Shown here piece by piece: positions 27,401 through 36,120 of a DNA stretch of 36,120 nucleotides. The notes under the pieces are model-generated. The model had not been told where the DNA came from. It ran no database searches and saw only the letters and a program-made list of their open reading frames with translations. Position 1 is the first letter of the stretch, and each line of letters opens with the position of its first letter. The position numbers and the translations under genes are program-made. The DNA is from a candidate division KSB1 bacterium (lineage in GTDB: Bacteria > Zhuqueibacterota > JdFR-76 > DREG01): the NCBI GenBank assembly GCA_022566355.1, contig JADFJB010000037.1, forward strand, positions 1 to 36,120, given 5' to 3'.

Positions 27401-28724
27401 GAATACCCAGCCGGTGTAGCGTTGGTGCACGGTTCAACATAACCGGATGGTCTTCAATAATCTCTTCAAGGATATCCCAAACTTCAGGTCCTCTTCGTTC
27501 AACCAATTTTTTTGCACTCTTAACAGTCTTTACCATATGGCGCTGAACCAATTTATTAATGATAAACGGTTTGAAGAGTTCTAAAGCCATCTCTTTCGGT
27601 AAGCCACACTCGTGCATTTGTAATTCCGGTCCTACCACGATTACGGATCTGCCGGAATAATCTATTCGCTTACCCAAAAGATTTTGACGAAATCGGCCTT
27701 GTTTTCCTTTTAACATATCTGAAAGGGATTTAAGCGCTCGATTTCCATCACCTCGCACTGCAATAGATTTTCGCCCATTATCGAGTAAGGAATCTACGGC
27801 TTCCTGAAGCATTCGTTTCTCATTCTTAAGGATGACTTCCGGAGCTTTAATTTCCATCAATTTTTTAAGCCGATTGTTCCGAATAATTACCCTGCGGTAT
27901 AGATCATTCAAATCCGAAGTCGCAAATCTTCCACCTTCTAATGGAACCAGGGGACGTAATTCAGGTGGTATCACTGGTAAAACTGTCAATACCATCCATT
28001 CCGGTTTATTTAAACGACCTCCGTCTTTCGGCTTAAAAGCTTCAATGACTTTGAGTCGTTTCATCACTTCGGTCTTTCTTTGCTGTGATGTTTCTGTTCG
28101 AGCTTGTTCCCGAAGAGTTGGTGACAAAGAGACTACATCAACGATCCGCAACATATCTAAAATTGCCTCACCACCGGTTTTGGCAATAAATCTATCTTCG
28201 CTTCCTGGCTCTTCTTCGCTGAGGATACTGTAGTATTCATCCTCATCAATTAACTGTTTTTCTTTAAAGTCTGTTTTACCGGGTTGCAGGATAATATAAG
28301 ATTCATAATAAATAATCTTCTCAAGATCTTTTATTGAAATTCCAAGTATGTAACTGATTTTTGATGGTAGAGACTTCCAAAACCATATGTGCACTACAGG
28401 AACAGCCAGAGTAACATGACCCATCCGTTCCCTACGCACACCCTTGGTGGTTACTTCAACACCACAACGATCACAGACAATTCCTTTGTAACGAATCCGT
28501 TTGTATTTACCACAATGGCATTCATAGTCTTTTACAGGCCCAAAGATCTTTTCACAGAAAAGACCATCTTTTTCAGGCTTGTAAGACCGATAGTTTATCG
28601 TTTCCGGTTTTAAGACTTCGCCATTGGAACGTTCTAAAATCTTATCTGGCGATGCCAAACCAATAGACAGCCTGGTAAATCTTTTCCAGCCGATTCTACT
28701 CACTTCTTTATTTATATTTATCAA
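24465..28724 (-). CDS. rpoC: DNA-directed RNA polymerase subunit beta-prime (TTG start)
   Basis: Catalytic subunit of RNA polymerase, 1419 aa. The first zinc site is C69, C71, C84 and C87. The active-site motif N-A-D-F-D-G-D-Q-M lies at 465-473 with the three magnesium-binding Asp at 467, 469 and 471. The second zinc site is C802, C876, C883 and C886. The C terminus is a Glu-rich tail encoded partly by a GAA repeat. The first codon is TTG at 28724, 7 nt after GGAGG, with no alternative. It follows rpoB by 38 nt. Confidence 0.98.
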   Translation of the reverse strand: MININKEVSRIGWKRFTRLSIGLASPDKILERSNGEVLKPETINYRSYKPEKDGLFCEKIFGPVKDYECHCGKYKRIRYKGIVCDRCGVEVTTKGVRRERMGHVTLAVPVVHIWFWKSLPSKISYILGISIKDLEKIIYYESYIILQPGKTDFKEKQLIDEDEYYSILSEEEPGSEDRFIAKTGGEAILDMLRIVDVVSLSPTLREQARTETSQQRKTEVMKRLKVIEAFKPKDGGRLNKPEWMVLTVLPVIPPELRPLVPLEGGRFATSDLNDLYRRVIIRNNRLKKLMEIKAPEVILKNEKRMLQEAVDSLLDNGRKSIAVRGDGNRALKSLSDMLKGKQGRFRQNLLGKRIDYSGRSVIVVGPELQMHECGLPKEMALELFKPFIINKLVQRHMVKTVKSAKKLVERRGPEVWDILEEIIEDHPVMLNRAPTLHRLGIQAFQPILVEGLAIRIHPLVCAAFNADFDGDQMAVHVPLSFEAQAEVSILMLASHNILSPANGKPLAIPSQDMVIGCYYLTKAKSGDLGEGMSFSSKDEVLIAFNNNKVGLHARIKVLLESESIETTTGRVIFNQCVPEGFGFVNELLSKKRIEEIVGEAYLKLGNYETVKFLDRLKEVGFHYATRSSVSIGLDDVQIPEAKDEIIIKAYDRVDKIQKRYEKGVITDGERYNQVIDIWTNATNAVAEEMFDHLKDSNQGFNPLFMMADSGARGSKEQIRQLAGMRGLMAKPQKKMTGSIGEIIESPITANFKEGLSVLEYFISTHGARKGLADTALKTADAGYLTRRLVDVAQDVTITVNDCGTILGLKISDLKEGEEIIEPLRDRILGRVCVEDVFDLETSEVLAEAGTLIDEYIADRISDAGIETVYIRSVLTCEAPRGVCTKCYGRNLGTNRNVETGEAVGVMAAQSIGEPGTQLTLRTFHIGGTASRIAAQSRATAKSEGSVQFENLRLIDQADDTKVTLRRNGKIKIVDDNNRITSQLIVPYGAKVLVKDNDKVQRGDVLFSWDPYSVSILASNSGKVVFRDLIEKVTYKEELDETSGKKQQVIIDTRSRTLSPQIAIVDNNGEDFESHILPTGAFLICQDGQNIRAGDVLVKIPREIAKTRDITGGLPRVAELFEARKPKDPAIVSEIDGVVKFGEIRKGIRKMSVTSHDGVDEKSYNVPYGKHVLVHEGDFVTAGEKLTEGSVAPQDILNILGPNKVQEYLVNEIQEVYRLQGVRINDKHIEVIVRQMLQKVKVEDPGDTQFLEGDLVDKFRFLNDNEKLMKQIVITDPGDSKYFPGEMITPDEFAQINERLEKIDGRKVTARQPHPATFKPVLLGITKSSLSTESFISAASFQETTRVLADAAIAGKVDNLYGLKENVVMGNLIPAGTGLKVYSELYVSGKEEEEEEVEEEPTVNIEDMIEEEQEILKLKK
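24541..24559. repeat. Trinucleotide (GAA/TTC) tract in the 3' end of rpoC
   Basis: About six uninterrupted repeats encode part of the poly-Glu tail of beta-prime ([11 protein letters not shown]). In-frame slippage would only change tail length. A shorter GAA-rich stretch continues beside it. Confidence 0.8.
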
Positions 28725-28762
28725 GGGTAAACCTCCATAAGATTATGGTGTTCCCAAATCAT

Positions 28763-31700
28763 TTACTCTAATTCAACATCTAAGCCAAGGCCTTGGAGTT
28801 CTTTTAATAGCACATTAAAAGATTCCGGAACACCAGGCTCGGGTAAATTTTCACCTTTTACAATTGCTTCATAGGCTCGCGAACGGCCTTTGACATCGTC
28901 CGCTTTTACTGTAAGAATTTCCTGCAACGTATGAGCCGCTCCATAAGCTTCCAGTGCCCATACTTCCATTTCACCAAATCTTTGACCACCAAACTGCGCC
29001 TTCCCTCCCAGGGGTTGCTGTGTAATTAGTGAATAAGGCCCTATTGACCGAGCATGAATTTTATCTTCTACTAGATGGGATAGTTTCAATATATAAATAT
29101 ACCCAACCAGTGCTTCCTCGTCAAATGGTTCTCCGATCCGGCCATCAGATAACTTAATTTTACCGGATTCAGGCAGGCCTGCTCTTCTCAATTCTTCCTT
29201 GACTTCATCAATACTAGCGCCATCAAATACCGGCGACGCATATTTGATCCCCAATTCATTTCCAGCCCAGCCTAATATAGTTTCCAAGATCTGACCGAGA
29301 TTCATACGTGATGGTACACCCAGTGGATTTAACACGATATCTACAGGAGTTCCATCCGGTAAAAACGGCATATCTTCAATCGGAACGATCTTCGCAACTA
29401 CACCTTTATTTCCGTGGCGGCCAGCCATTTTATCACCAACCATTAGTTTCCTTTTTTTGGCAACATAGACTTTTACTTTTTGAACGATTCCTGGAGCTAA
29501 ATCATCCCCAATTTGGATCTTTAGCTTCTCCCTCTCAGCGCGTTCATATAACCCATTCAGTTTACTATGAAACTTCTCATAGATAAGAGTTACTAATTCG
29601 TTTATCTTTTCATCTTTTGTCCAAGGCACCGATGGGTTAACTCTATCAAAATTGATTTTTAATAAGCTTTTTTCTGTCAAGGAAACTCCATCCCGAACTA
29701 AAACCTTTGCATCAATCTCGTCTCTTATGCCTGCAGAAACCTTGCCATCAAGGATAGAAAGCAACTTTTTGTTACGGACATTTCGTAATCGTTCTTCGCT
29801 TTCCAAAAGCTTTCGATCGATTTCTTCGAGCTGCTTTTTCTCCCTAGTTTTAGATTTTGAATCTTTCTTCTTTCTTGAGAAAAGCCTGCTCTCTACAACA
29901 ACGCCTTTCATTCCAGGAGGGGCTTTAAGAGATGCGTCTTTTACATCGCCAGCTTTATCACCAAAAATGGCTTTTAATAATTTTTCTTCCGGAGTAGGCT
30001 CTGTTTCGCCTTTTGGTGTAACTTTCCCAACGAGAATATCATCTGCTTTAACTTCTGCACCATTACAAATAATCCCATTTTCATCGAGATCTTTTATCGC
30101 TTCTTCGCTGACATTGGGAATCTCACGAGTGATTTCCTCTTCACCTCTTTTTGTGTCTCGAACTTCAATATCAAACTCTTGGATATGAATGGATGTATAC
30201 ACATCATCCCGCACAACTCTTTCTGAAATAACTATCGCATCTTCAAAATTGTAGCCATACCAAGGCATAAAGGCCACCAACACATTTTTTCCAAGGGCCA
30301 ATTCGCCATTATCCGTTGCACAACCATCAGCAAGGACATCTCCCTTTTCAACCTTCTGGCCTAACGAAACTATTGGTCTCTGGTTAATCATGGTATCTTG
30401 ATTGGTGCGGGAAAATTTTTTAAGATAGTAAGTAACGGTATCTTCTTCATCAAAATCTAAAATTTGTTGGAGACTTAATTTACCGTCTTTTTTCTGGCGT
30501 TTTCTAATAACAATCTTAGTAGCATCAAGGTGCTCCACTTTTCCATCATATTCAGATATCAGAAGTGTTCGAGAATCTCTTGCAACTTTTGATTCAATAC
30601 CTGTTCCAACAATCGGTGAATCTGTGATTAGCATTGGAACTCCCTGACGTTGCATGTTGGAGCCCATCAAAGCGCGATTCGCATCATCATGTTCTAAAAA
30701 TGGAATTAAAGCGGCTGCCACACTCACCATTTGGGTTGGCGAAACGTCCATGTAATCTACTTTTTCAGGTGGAACGATTGGAAATTCTCCTCTGAACCTC
30801 GCTTTAACCCTATCATTAACAAATTTCCCACTTTCATCAACCGGCGCATTAGCTTGTGCAATTACAAATCGATCTTCATCATCGGCTGAAAGGTATTCAA
30901 TATTCTTTGATATAACCCCATTTTCAACTTTAAGATAAGGAGTTTCCACAAATCCAAAATCGTTGATCCTCCCATAAGTCGTTAGTGAGGAAATAAGACC
31001 GATATTTGGACCTTCCGGTGTTTCCACAGGGCAAAGTCTTCCGTAATGGGTATAATGAACATCTCGAACTTCAAATCCAGCTCGCTCTCTAGTAAGTCCG
31101 CCTGGGCCTAAAGCGCTTAACCTTCTTTTGTGAGTAAGTTCAGCCAGGGGATTGGTTTGATCCATAAATTGAGAAAGTTGACTTGTCCCAAAAAATGTAT
31201 TGATAACTGATAAAATAGTTCGTGCATTGACCAAGTCTTGGGGAGTTACCTTATCTTGATCCCTCAGGTTCATTCTTTCTTTTATCATTCTTGTCATTCG
31301 TGAAAAAGCAACATTCATTTGAGCTGCCAATTGCTCTCCGACAGTTTTAACACGACGATTCCCTAGATGATCGATATCATCAGGAGATCTACGACCTGAG
31401 TGAAGCTCAATTAAACATTTGAGAATTGCGACAATATCTTCACGCGTTAATACTGTGGTTGATTCATCAATGTCTAGGCTCAACTTTCGATTCATACGAT
31501 AACGGCCTACTTCTCCTAAATCATATCTTTTAGGATTAAAGAATAATCGATCAATGAGAGCCTTTGCTGCTTCAGCATCCGGGGTATCTCCTGATCTAAA
31601 TTGGAGATAGATCATTTCCAACGCAGCTTTTTGAGATTCAGTTGTGTCCTTAACAAGGGTGTTGCTGATCAGTTGAGGTGTGCCGTATTCGGATTCATGG

Positions 31701-32548
31701 ACAACCTTTAATGTTTTTAGTTTGAGATGTTTAATTTTTTCCAACATCTCATCATTAATTTCGGCGCCCTTTTCAACTAAAATTTCTCCAGTAGTAACAT
31801 CCACGATATCGCCAAATATCTTCTTGCCGAAACTATCCACCTTTTGCTTACCGGTTATTTTAACCACATCGATCATGTCGAATAATTCTAACAAATCCTC
31901 ATCTGTGGAATAACCCAAAGCTCTTAGTAAAATGGTTACCGGGAATCTTCTTCTTCGGTCGATATAAACATAAATGATGTCATTAATATCCGTTGCGAAT
32001 TCAATCCAGGAGCCTCTAAATGGAATCACACGAGCTGAATACAAACTTGTTCCATTGGGATGTTTGGATTCGTCAAAGAACACACCAGGAGATCGATGCA
32101 ATTGACTGACAACAATTCGCTCTGCACCATTTATAATAAAAGTTCCGGTTTTTGTCATCAAAGGAATATAACCCAGGTAAACCACCTGCTCGATCGTGTC
32201 CGTATACACACCTTCTTCCCCGCTTTCTTTATCTTTTGAAGAGAGTCTTAGCTTGGCTTTAAGCGGAACGGAATAAGTAACACCCCGTTCCTTACATTCC
32301 GCTTCTGTATAACGTGGGTTCTCTATATAATATTCGACAAACTCAAGGATGTAGTTTCCACGAGTATCAGAAATTGGAAACACATTTCTAAAGACATTTT
32401 CCAAACCCTTATCTAGTCGTTTTGATGGTGACATTTTTGATTGTAAAAAATTTTCAAAGGATATCAATTGAACATCTAAAAAATCAGGCATTTCTGAGTA
32501 AACCGGGATTTTTGCGAATGACTTACGGCCATTACTGGAATTATTCAT
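28763..32548 (-). CDS. rpoB: DNA-directed RNA polymerase subunit beta
   Basis: Forms the catalytic cleft with beta-prime; 1261 aa. The rifampicin pocket (F-F-G-T-S-Q-L-S-Q-F-M-D-Q, residues 452-464, then T-H-K-R-R-L-S at 472-478) keeps D463, H473 and S478, matching E. coli D516, H526 and S531, so the sequence looks rifampicin-sensitive. A charged, helix-prone insertion of about 120 residues (~889-1008) interrupts the region before I-Q-I-G-D-D-L-A-P-G, as in many diderm bacteria. The C terminus ends in L-K-E-L-Q-G-L-G-L-D-V-E-L-E. It follows rplL by 57 nt. Confidence 0.98.
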   Translation of the reverse strand: MNNSSNGRKSFAKIPVYSEMPDFLDVQLISFENFLQSKMSPSKRLDKGLENVFRNVFPISDTRGNYILEFVEYYIENPRYTEAECKERGVTYSVPLKAKLRLSSKDKESGEEGVYTDTIEQVVYLGYIPLMTKTGTFIINGAERIVVSQLHRSPGVFFDESKHPNGTSLYSARVIPFRGSWIEFATDINDIIYVYIDRRRRFPVTILLRALGYSTDEDLLELFDMIDVVKITGKQKVDSFGKKIFGDIVDVTTGEILVEKGAEINDEMLEKIKHLKLKTLKVVHESEYGTPQLISNTLVKDTTESQKAALEMIYLQFRSGDTPDAEAAKALIDRLFFNPKRYDLGEVGRYRMNRKLSLDIDESTTVLTREDIVAILKCLIELHSGRRSPDDIDHLGNRRVKTVGEQLAAQMNVAFSRMTRMIKERMNLRDQDKVTPQDLVNARTILSVINTFFGTSQLSQFMDQTNPLAELTHKRRLSALGPGGLTRERAGFEVRDVHYTHYGRLCPVETPEGPNIGLISSLTTYGRINDFGFVETPYLKVENGVISKNIEYLSADDEDRFVIAQANAPVDESGKFVNDRVKARFRGEFPIVPPEKVDYMDVSPTQMVSVAAALIPFLEHDDANRALMGSNMQRQGVPMLITDSPIVGTGIESKVARDSRTLLISEYDGKVEHLDATKIVIRKRQKKDGKLSLQQILDFDEEDTVTYYLKKFSRTNQDTMINQRPIVSLGQKVEKGDVLADGCATDNGELALGKNVLVAFMPWYGYNFEDAIVISERVVRDDVYTSIHIQEFDIEVRDTKRGEEEITREIPNVSEEAIKDLDENGIICNGAEVKADDILVGKVTPKGETEPTPEEKLLKAIFGDKAGDVKDASLKAPPGMKGVVVESRLFSRKKKDSKSKTREKKQLEEIDRKLLESEERLRNVRNKKLLSILDGKVSAGIRDEIDAKVLVRDGVSLTEKSLLKINFDRVNPSVPWTKDEKINELVTLIYEKFHSKLNGLYERAEREKLKIQIGDDLAPGIVQKVKVYVAKKRKLMVGDKMAGRHGNKGVVAKIVPIEDMPFLPDGTPVDIVLNPLGVPSRMNLGQILETILGWAGNELGIKYASPVFDGASIDEVKEELRRAGLPESGKIKLSDGRIGEPFDEEALVGYIYILKLSHLVEDKIHARSIGPYSLITQQPLGGKAQFGGQRFGEMEVWALEAYGAAHTLQEILTVKADDVKGRSRAYEAIVKGENLPEPGVPESFNVLLKELQGLGLDVELE

Positions 32549-32605
32549 ATATTCCCATCAAATTTTCAATAATTAATATTTAGTTATTTTATTTATAAGA
32601 TAGCT

Positions 32606-33073
32606 TTACTTTAATTCAGCAGTAGCACCGACATCTTCAAGTTCTTTTTGAACCTTTACAGCTTCATCCTTGGCAATGCCTTCTTTCACCTTACTAGGAG
32701 CTTCGTCAACCAAATCTTTTGCTTCTTTAAGCCCAAGTCCTGTAAGAGTTCTTACAACTTTAATGACCTGGATTTTATTGCTACCAAAACTAGTTAGGAC
32801 AACATCAAATTCGGTTTGTTCTTCTACTTCAGCTTCGGCTGCGGCTCCACCACCACCAGCAGCAGGCATTGCCATCGCCATAGGCGCTGCTGCTGTAACA
32901 CCGAATTCTTCTTCCAGTGTTTTAACCAATTCAGATAGTTCCATCACAGTCATATTCTTCACAGATTCAATGATCTCTGCAACCTTAGAACCACTGTCTG
33001 CCTTCTTTACTTTCGTTGCTTTTTTTGTTTCTTTTTTTTCTTCAACAGCAGCTTCATCTGTTTTTTCAGCCAT
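32606..33073 (-). CDS. rplL: 50S ribosomal protein L7/L12 with N-terminal extension
   Basis: Multicopy stalk protein that recruits translation GTPases. It is 155 aa against about 120-130 usually. Residues 1-29 are an extra Lys/Glu/Ala-rich segment. The dimerisation domain is ~30-60 ([16 protein letters not shown]), the Ala/Gly/Met hinge ~61-86, and the C-terminal factor-binding domain 87-155 (K-I[18 protein letters not shown]). The extension is genuine: GGAGG lies 7 nt before this ATG and no other start codon occurs before the domain. Confidence 0.97.
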   Translation of the reverse strand: MAEKTDEAAVEEKKETKKATKVKKADSGSKVAEIIESVKNMTVMELSELVKTLEEEFGVTAAAPMAMAMPAAGGGGAAAEAEVEEQTEFDVVLTSFGSNKIQVIKVVRTLTGLGLKEAKDLVDEAPSKVKEGIAKDEAVKVQKELEDVGATAELK

Positions 33074-33101
33074 TTCGCAACCTCCATTAATGTTAAAAAA
33101 G

Positions 33102-33623
33102 TTAGTTGTTTTCTTTTTCTTTTTGTATTGCAGCTAATGTGCCAACAAACTTTTGCAAAATATTGTTTAAACCTCGGACAAAATTACTAATTGGCGCATT
33201 TAATCCACTAACAAAATTAGCTATCAATTGATCCTTCGATGGCAAGTCAGCTACTTTTCTAGCATCCTCGCCGGAAAATAAATGTTCATCAAACCAAATT
33301 GCTTTGATTTTTGGTTTTTCCGTTTTTTTGCTGAAATCCAAAATAACCCGTACTGGTGTTCCGGGATCATCATATCCAAAAGCAAAACCTGTAGGTCCTT
33401 CCAAATAATCGAGCAACTCGGTATATCCCAGGCTTTTCAACGAAATCCTGGCAAGTGTATTTTTAACGACTCTATAGTCAATCGATTGCTCGCGAAATTT
33501 TCTTCTGAGTTCTGTAATTTCTTCAACGTTCAAACCTGTAAAATCGGCCATTACAATACATGAAGCTTTTTCAGCCGCTTTCCTTGTAGCTTCAACAATG
33601 GCTACTTTTTCCGGTCTTGGCAT
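33102..33623 (-). CDS. rplJ: 50S ribosomal protein L10
   Basis: Base of the ribosomal stalk that binds L7/L12 dimers; 173 aa. The N-terminal rRNA-binding domain begins [11 protein letters not shown] and has D-F-T-G-L-N-V[11 protein letters not shown] and V-V-K-N-T-L-A. The C-terminal helix that carries L7/L12 is the stretch from about 130 on. The leader between rplA and rplJ is only 43 nt, too short for the elaborate L10-binding leader of enterobacteria. Confidence 0.97.
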   Translation of the reverse strand: MPRPEKVAIVEATRKAAEKASCIVMADFTGLNVEEITELRRKFREQSIDYRVVKNTLARISLKSLGYTELLDYLEGPTGFAFGYDDPGTPVRVILDFSKKTEKPKIKAIWFDEHLFSGEDARKVADLPSKDQLIANFVSGLNAPISNFVRGLNNILQKFVGTLAAIQKEKENN

Positions 33624-33666
33624 ATTTTTTCCTAACTCCTTTACATTACATGTTTATTCATACAAA

Positions 33667-34368
33667 CTAACGAAGCTCAGCCATAACCAAACTTCGGTCA
33701 AGCTTAATTCCAGGACTCATTGTAGAAGAAAGAGAAACACTTTGCAAATATTGGCCTTTTGCAGATGCGGGTTTCAATCGTAGCACTGTTTCAATAAATA
33801 CCTTTGTATTTTCCAGTAATTTCTGCTCATCAAAAGAGGCTTTACCTACGGAAACATGAAGAATACCATACTTATCAACACGAAATTCAATGCGTCCGGC
33901 TTTCACTTCTTTCACTGCAGAACCCACATCCATTGTTACGGTCCCACTCTTTGGATTAGGCATTAGACCTTTTGGACCTAGCAGCTTACCTAGTTTTCCA
34001 ACGTCACTCATGACGTCCGGGGTGGCTATAATAACATCTGTCTCCGTCCATCCGTCTTTTATTTTTTGAATATAATCCTCGAACCCTACCATATCGGCAC
34101 CAGCTTCTTCAGCTTCCTTGGCTTTAGGCCCCTTGGCTAAAACCAATACACGAACCGTCTTGCCAATACCGTGTGGTAATGAAACTGTTCCGCGAACCAT
34201 TTGATCGGATTTACGAGGATCGACACCAAGTCGAATAGCCATTTCAATTGATTCATCGAACTTTGCAGTTGCATTCCGTTTGACAATCTTAATGGCTTCC
34301 TCTAAGCCAATTTCTTGTTCGGTTCCTAATGATTTAACTATATTATTGTATCGTTTACTTCTTTTCAT
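33667..34368 (-). CDS. rplA: 50S ribosomal protein L1
   Basis: L1-stalk protein that assists E-site tRNA release; in E. coli it represses the rplKA mRNA. The 233-aa sequence has [20 protein letters not shown], the central [11 protein letters not shown] and the C-terminal [11 protein letters not shown]. It follows rplK by 37 nt. A candidate L1 mRNA site was not identifiable by eye. Confidence 0.98.
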   Translation of the reverse strand: MKRSKRYNNIVKSLGTEQEIGLEEAIKIVKRNATAKFDESIEMAIRLGVDPRKSDQMVRGTVSLPHGIGKTVRVLVLAKGPKAKEAEEAGADMVGFEDYIQKIKDGWTETDVIIATPDVMSDVGKLGKLLGPKGLMPNPKSGTVTMDVGSAVKEVKAGRIEFRVDKYGILHVSVGKASFDEQKLLENTKVFIETVLRLKPASAKGQYLQSVSLSSTMSPGIKLDRSLVMAELR

Positions 34369-34405
34369 ATTTACCTCGAGAATACTCTTTCACAATAAAA
34401 ATAAC

Positions 34406-34831
34406 TTATTCATCTACCACTATACCCATGCTGCGGGCAGTACCTTTTATCATCAACACCGCTGCATCAATATCATTCGCATTTAAATCCGGCATTTTCA
34501 ATTCGGCGATCTCTTTAACTTGATCTAAAGTTACATTACCTACTTTTTCTTTATTTGGCTCACCCGATCCTTTTTCCAAACCGGCTGCTTTCTTTAAAAG
34601 TACAGCTGCAGGCGGTGTTTTTGTGATAAAAGAAAATGATCGATCAGCATATACAGTTATAACCGCCGGGATGATTAATCCTTGTTTATCTTGTGTCTTG
34701 GAATTAAACGCTTTACAAAACTCCATTATGTTTACACCATGCTGACCCAACGCCGGACCTACCGGGGGTGAAGGAGTAGCACTTCCTGCCGGTAGCTGTA
34801 ACTTAATCAACCCAATTACTTTTTTTGCCAT
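34406..34831 (-). CDS. rplK: 50S ribosomal protein L11
   Basis: GTPase-centre protein and target of thiostrepton; 141 aa. The N domain has [27 protein letters not shown], including the proline-rich helix, and the C domain binds 23S rRNA (ends T-A-R-S-M-G-I-V-V). Adjacent to nusG by 13 nt. Confidence 0.98.
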   Translation of the reverse strand: MAKKVIGLIKLQLPAGSATPSPPVGPALGQHGVNIMEFCKAFNSKTQDKQGLIIPAVITVYADRSFSFITKTPPAAVLLKKAAGLEKGSGEPNKEKVGNVTLDQVKEIAELKMPDLNANDIDAAVLMIKGTARSMGIVVDE

Positions 34832-34844
34832 AATATCACCTAGT

Positions 34845-35378
34845 TTACTGTTCTATTTCTACTTGAAGGAAGTCCAACTCTACCGGTGTAGAACGCCCAA
34901 AAATACTTACCATAACTTTTAATTTTTGCTTTTCCTCATTTACATCATCTACTTTCCCGGTAAAATCCGTAAACGGGCCATCAATAACTCGTATAGGATC
35001 ACCCACGGTGAAAGGAGTATCCAATATCTTCTTATCTTTACTGGCTTCCAATCGTCCTATTATTCGATCGACTTCTTCCTGGCGAAGTGGTTGGGGATTA
35101 TACGTATTACCAACAAAATTTGTAATCCCTGGAATATTCCTTACAAAATCCAATACATCTTTATCCGCCACTAAAAGAATCAGGATATAACCTGGGAAAA
35201 ATACTTTATTTTTTAATCTTTTTTTCCCTTCACGCATTTCAATAACTTCTTCAGATGGAACTAACACTTCTGAAATTTTCTCTCCAAAATCCGAATTATC
35301 AATCTCGTTCTCAAGATAAAGCTTTACTTTCTTTTCATGCCCGGATAGCACATGAGCTACAAACCATTTATGTTCCAC
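34845..35378 (-). CDS. nusG: Transcription termination/antitermination factor NusG (GTG start)
   Basis: Travels with RNA polymerase and couples it to the ribosome. The 177-aa protein has the NGN domain ([15 protein letters not shown], then F-F-P-G-Y-I-L-I at ~62-69 and the tail of the domain with I-P-G-I-T-N-F-V) and the KOW domain (~128-176; I-D-G-P-F-T-D-F-x-G-K-V). The first codon is GTG at 35378, 8 nt after AGGA. It follows secE by 18 nt. Confidence 0.97.
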   Translation of the reverse strand: MEHKWFVAHVLSGHEKKVKLYLENEIDNSDFGEKISEVLVPSEEVIEMREGKKRLKNKVFFPGYILILLVADKDVLDFVRNIPGITNFVGNTYNPQPLRQEEVDRIIGRLEASKDKKILDTPFTVGDPIRVIDGPFTDFTGKVDDVNEEKQKLKVMVSIFGRSTPVELDFLQVEIEQ

Positions 35379-35396
35379 GAAAGCTTTCCTTATCCT

Positions 35397-35585
35397 TTAG
35401 AAACCATAAAATAAATCAAACAAATATTTAAGTATATTATCTATAATGAATGTAAAAACAATGAAAGCGAAACTTACAACCATTATAACCTTGGTAGAAC
35501 TTCGCAACTCCTCTCTGGAAGGCCACGAAACCCGAGTCATCTCTGTTCTTACCTCTTGAATAAAAGAAGCAATCTTTTTAAACAT
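35397..35585 (-). CDS. secE: Preprotein translocase subunit SecE
   Basis: Clamps SecY in the inner membrane. It is the short single-span form, 62 aa. The amphipathic segment with V-R-T-E-M-T-R-V-S-W-P-S-R-E-E (12-26) is the SecE signature and precedes one transmembrane helix (~32-55). The gene begins 56 nt after the tRNA-Trp, the conserved tRNA-secE-nusG order. Confidence 0.97.
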   Translation of the reverse strand: MFKKIASFIQEVRTEMTRVSWPSREELRSSTKVIMVVSFAFIVFTFIIDNILKYLFDLFYGF

Positions 35586-35641
35586 AACAATCCCGAATTC
35601 TCATTTTTTTTGATTCAACCTCAGAATACATTCAACACTAG

Positions 35642-35715
35642 CAGGCCTGGAGGGATTCGAACCCACAACACCCGGATTTGGAGTCCGGTGCTCTAGCCGT
35701 TCGAGCTACAGGCCT
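35642..35715 (-). tRNA. tRNA-Trp (CCA anticodon)
   Basis: A 74-nt cloverleaf on the minus strand. The acceptor stem AGGCCTG pairs perfectly with CAGGCCT, and the discriminator is G (35642). The anticodon loop CTCCAAA (35683-35677) gives anticodon CCA at 35681-35679, reading UGG. The T loop has the normal GTTCGAATC. The 3' CCA is not encoded. It lies 17 nt after rpmG and 56 nt before secE, and is probably cut from the same transcript. Confidence 0.97.
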
Positions 35716-35732
35716 GTATTCATACATTCCAA

Positions 35733-35882
35733 TCAACGAGTTTCTTTATGATTTGTATGTTTATTACAACGCGGACAATATTTTTTATATTCAACACGCT
35801 GTGTGTGTATTCGTTTATTTTTCGTACCGGTGTAATTCCGCTCTTTACATGAAGTACATTCTAAAATAATATTATCACGCAT
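35733..35882 (-). CDS. rpmG: 50S ribosomal protein L33
   Basis: A 49-aa zinc-binding form of L33 read from the ATG at 35882 to a TGA. Ligands are C9 and C12 (E-C-T-S-C-K) and C36 and C39 (K-Y-C-P-R-C-N-K-H). The motif R-N-Y-x-T-x-K-N-K-R and the tail H-x-N-H-K-E-T-R are family marks. It lies 12 nt after the right-hand tuf gene and just before tRNA-Trp. Confidence 0.97.
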   Translation of the reverse strand: MRDNIILECTSCKERNYTGTKNKRIHTQRVEYKKYCPRCNKHTNHKETR

Positions 35883-35894
35883 ATTGCTTCTCAC

Positions 35895-36120
35895 TTACTT
35901 TAAAATTTTACTAACGACCCCAGCGCCAACCGTTCTACCACCTTCACGAACCGCGAAACGCAAACCTTCTTCCATAGCAATCTCCGAAATCAACTCTACC
36001 TTCATGGTGATATTATCACCTGGCATCACCATCTCTACGCCATCAGGAAGCTGGATCGAGCCTGTTACATCTGTCGTTCGAAAATAAAATTGAGGACGAT
36101 AGCCATTGAAAAATGGGGTA
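35895..36120 (-). CDS. tuf: Elongation factor Tu, second copy, C-terminal fragment
   Basis: The last 74 codons and the stop of a second tuf gene; the 5' part lies beyond the right edge. It encodes the end of domain 3, beginning in the [10 protein letters not shown]-type region and ending [11 protein letters not shown]. It differs from the copy at 20105-21295 by one silent base over 226. It is the first gene seen of the tuf-rpmG-tRNA-Trp-secE-nusG-rplKAJL-rpoBC section. The promoter of the whole run is outside the window. Confidence 0.98.
   Translation of the reverse strand, partial: TPFFNGYRPQFYFRTTDVTGSIQLPDGVEMVMPGDNITMKVELISEIAMEEGLRFAVREGGRTVGAGVVSKILK

Noticed and set aside
29652-30188. 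Long plus-strand reading frame of about 178 codons opposite rpoB
   Set aside because: It lies wholly antisense to the conserved RpoB sequence, has a Ser/Phe-rich composition typical of reverse-strand translation, and no Shine-Dalgarno or recognisable family.
32670-33137. Plus-strand reading frame opposite rplL
   Set aside because: Its Ala/Pro/Ser-rich stretch is just the complement of the L7/L12 hinge; no start signal.
34369-34405. L1 autoregulatory site, L10 leader or S10/S4-type leader in the ribosomal section
   Set aside because: The gaps upstream of rplA, rplJ, rpsJ and rpsM are short, and I could not see the required RNA structures by eye.
1-36120. Mobile elements, CRISPR arrays, rRNA genes, riboswitches
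   Set aside because: I found no transposase-like frame, inverted terminal repeats with target duplications, regularly spaced repeats, rRNA signatures or known riboswitch folds.

Overview
The window is almost entirely one very long run of minus-strand information-processing genes from a low-G+C Gram-negative bacterium. It carries two near-identical tuf genes. Between and around them lie the secE-nusG-rplKAJL-rpoBC cluster and the str, S10, spc and alpha ribosomal operons, joined without interruption and in the ancestral order. Transcription runs from right to left, so the first gene transcribed is the truncated EF-Tu gene at the right edge and the last ribosomal gene is rplQ near 4.7 kb.

Affiliation is inferred, not proven. 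A lipoprotein signal, a large SppA-type protease and a ~120-residue insertion in RpoB suggest a diderm. Ribosomal protein L2 has the D-H-P-M-G-G-G-E-G form and a K-Q-S-x-K-Y-I tail that I associate with Bacteroidota and relatives. The best promoter candidate (127-155) has an ordinary TTGACA -35 box rather than the Bacteroidota -33/-7 type. My best guess is an uncultured FCB-group lineage outside Bacteroidota proper (for example Calditrichota/KSB1 or Marinimicrobia-like), with low to moderate confidence.

Layout from right to left, in the direction of transcription: tuf (partial), rpmG, tRNA-Trp, secE, nusG, rplK, rplA, rplJ, rplL, rpoB, rpoC; rpsL, which has its own candidate promoter and a following terminator-like hairpin; rpsG, fusA, tuf; rpsJ, rplC, rplD, rplW, rplB, rpsS, rplV, rpsC, rplP, rpmC, rpsQ; rplN, rplX, rplE, rpsZ, rpsH, rplF, rplR, rpsE, rpmD, rplO, secY, adk, map, infA, rpmJ; rpsM, rpsK, rpsD, rpoA, rplQ; then a clear intrinsic terminator. 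The proteins form the ribosome, RNA polymerase core, elongation factors and Sec translocon, with Map and Adk alongside.

Left of that terminator is a small separate group: a divergent LarA-family (lactate racemase-like) gene, translationally coupled to an NlpC/P60 lipoprotein, then a large SppA fusion with a beta-rich N-terminal domain, closed by a second intrinsic terminator. At the left edge the first 20 codons of a BlaI/MecI-type repressor follow a promoter wrapped in three related palindromes.

No gene-free stretch exceeds about 200 bases. I saw no CRISPR array, insertion sequence, rRNA or obvious foreign island. The points most worth a second look are the TTG start codons confined to small-subunit ribosomal genes and rpoC, the natural K88R form of S12, the isolated rpsL unit, the LarA homologue lacking key residues, the SppA fusion, and the BlaI-type triple operator.
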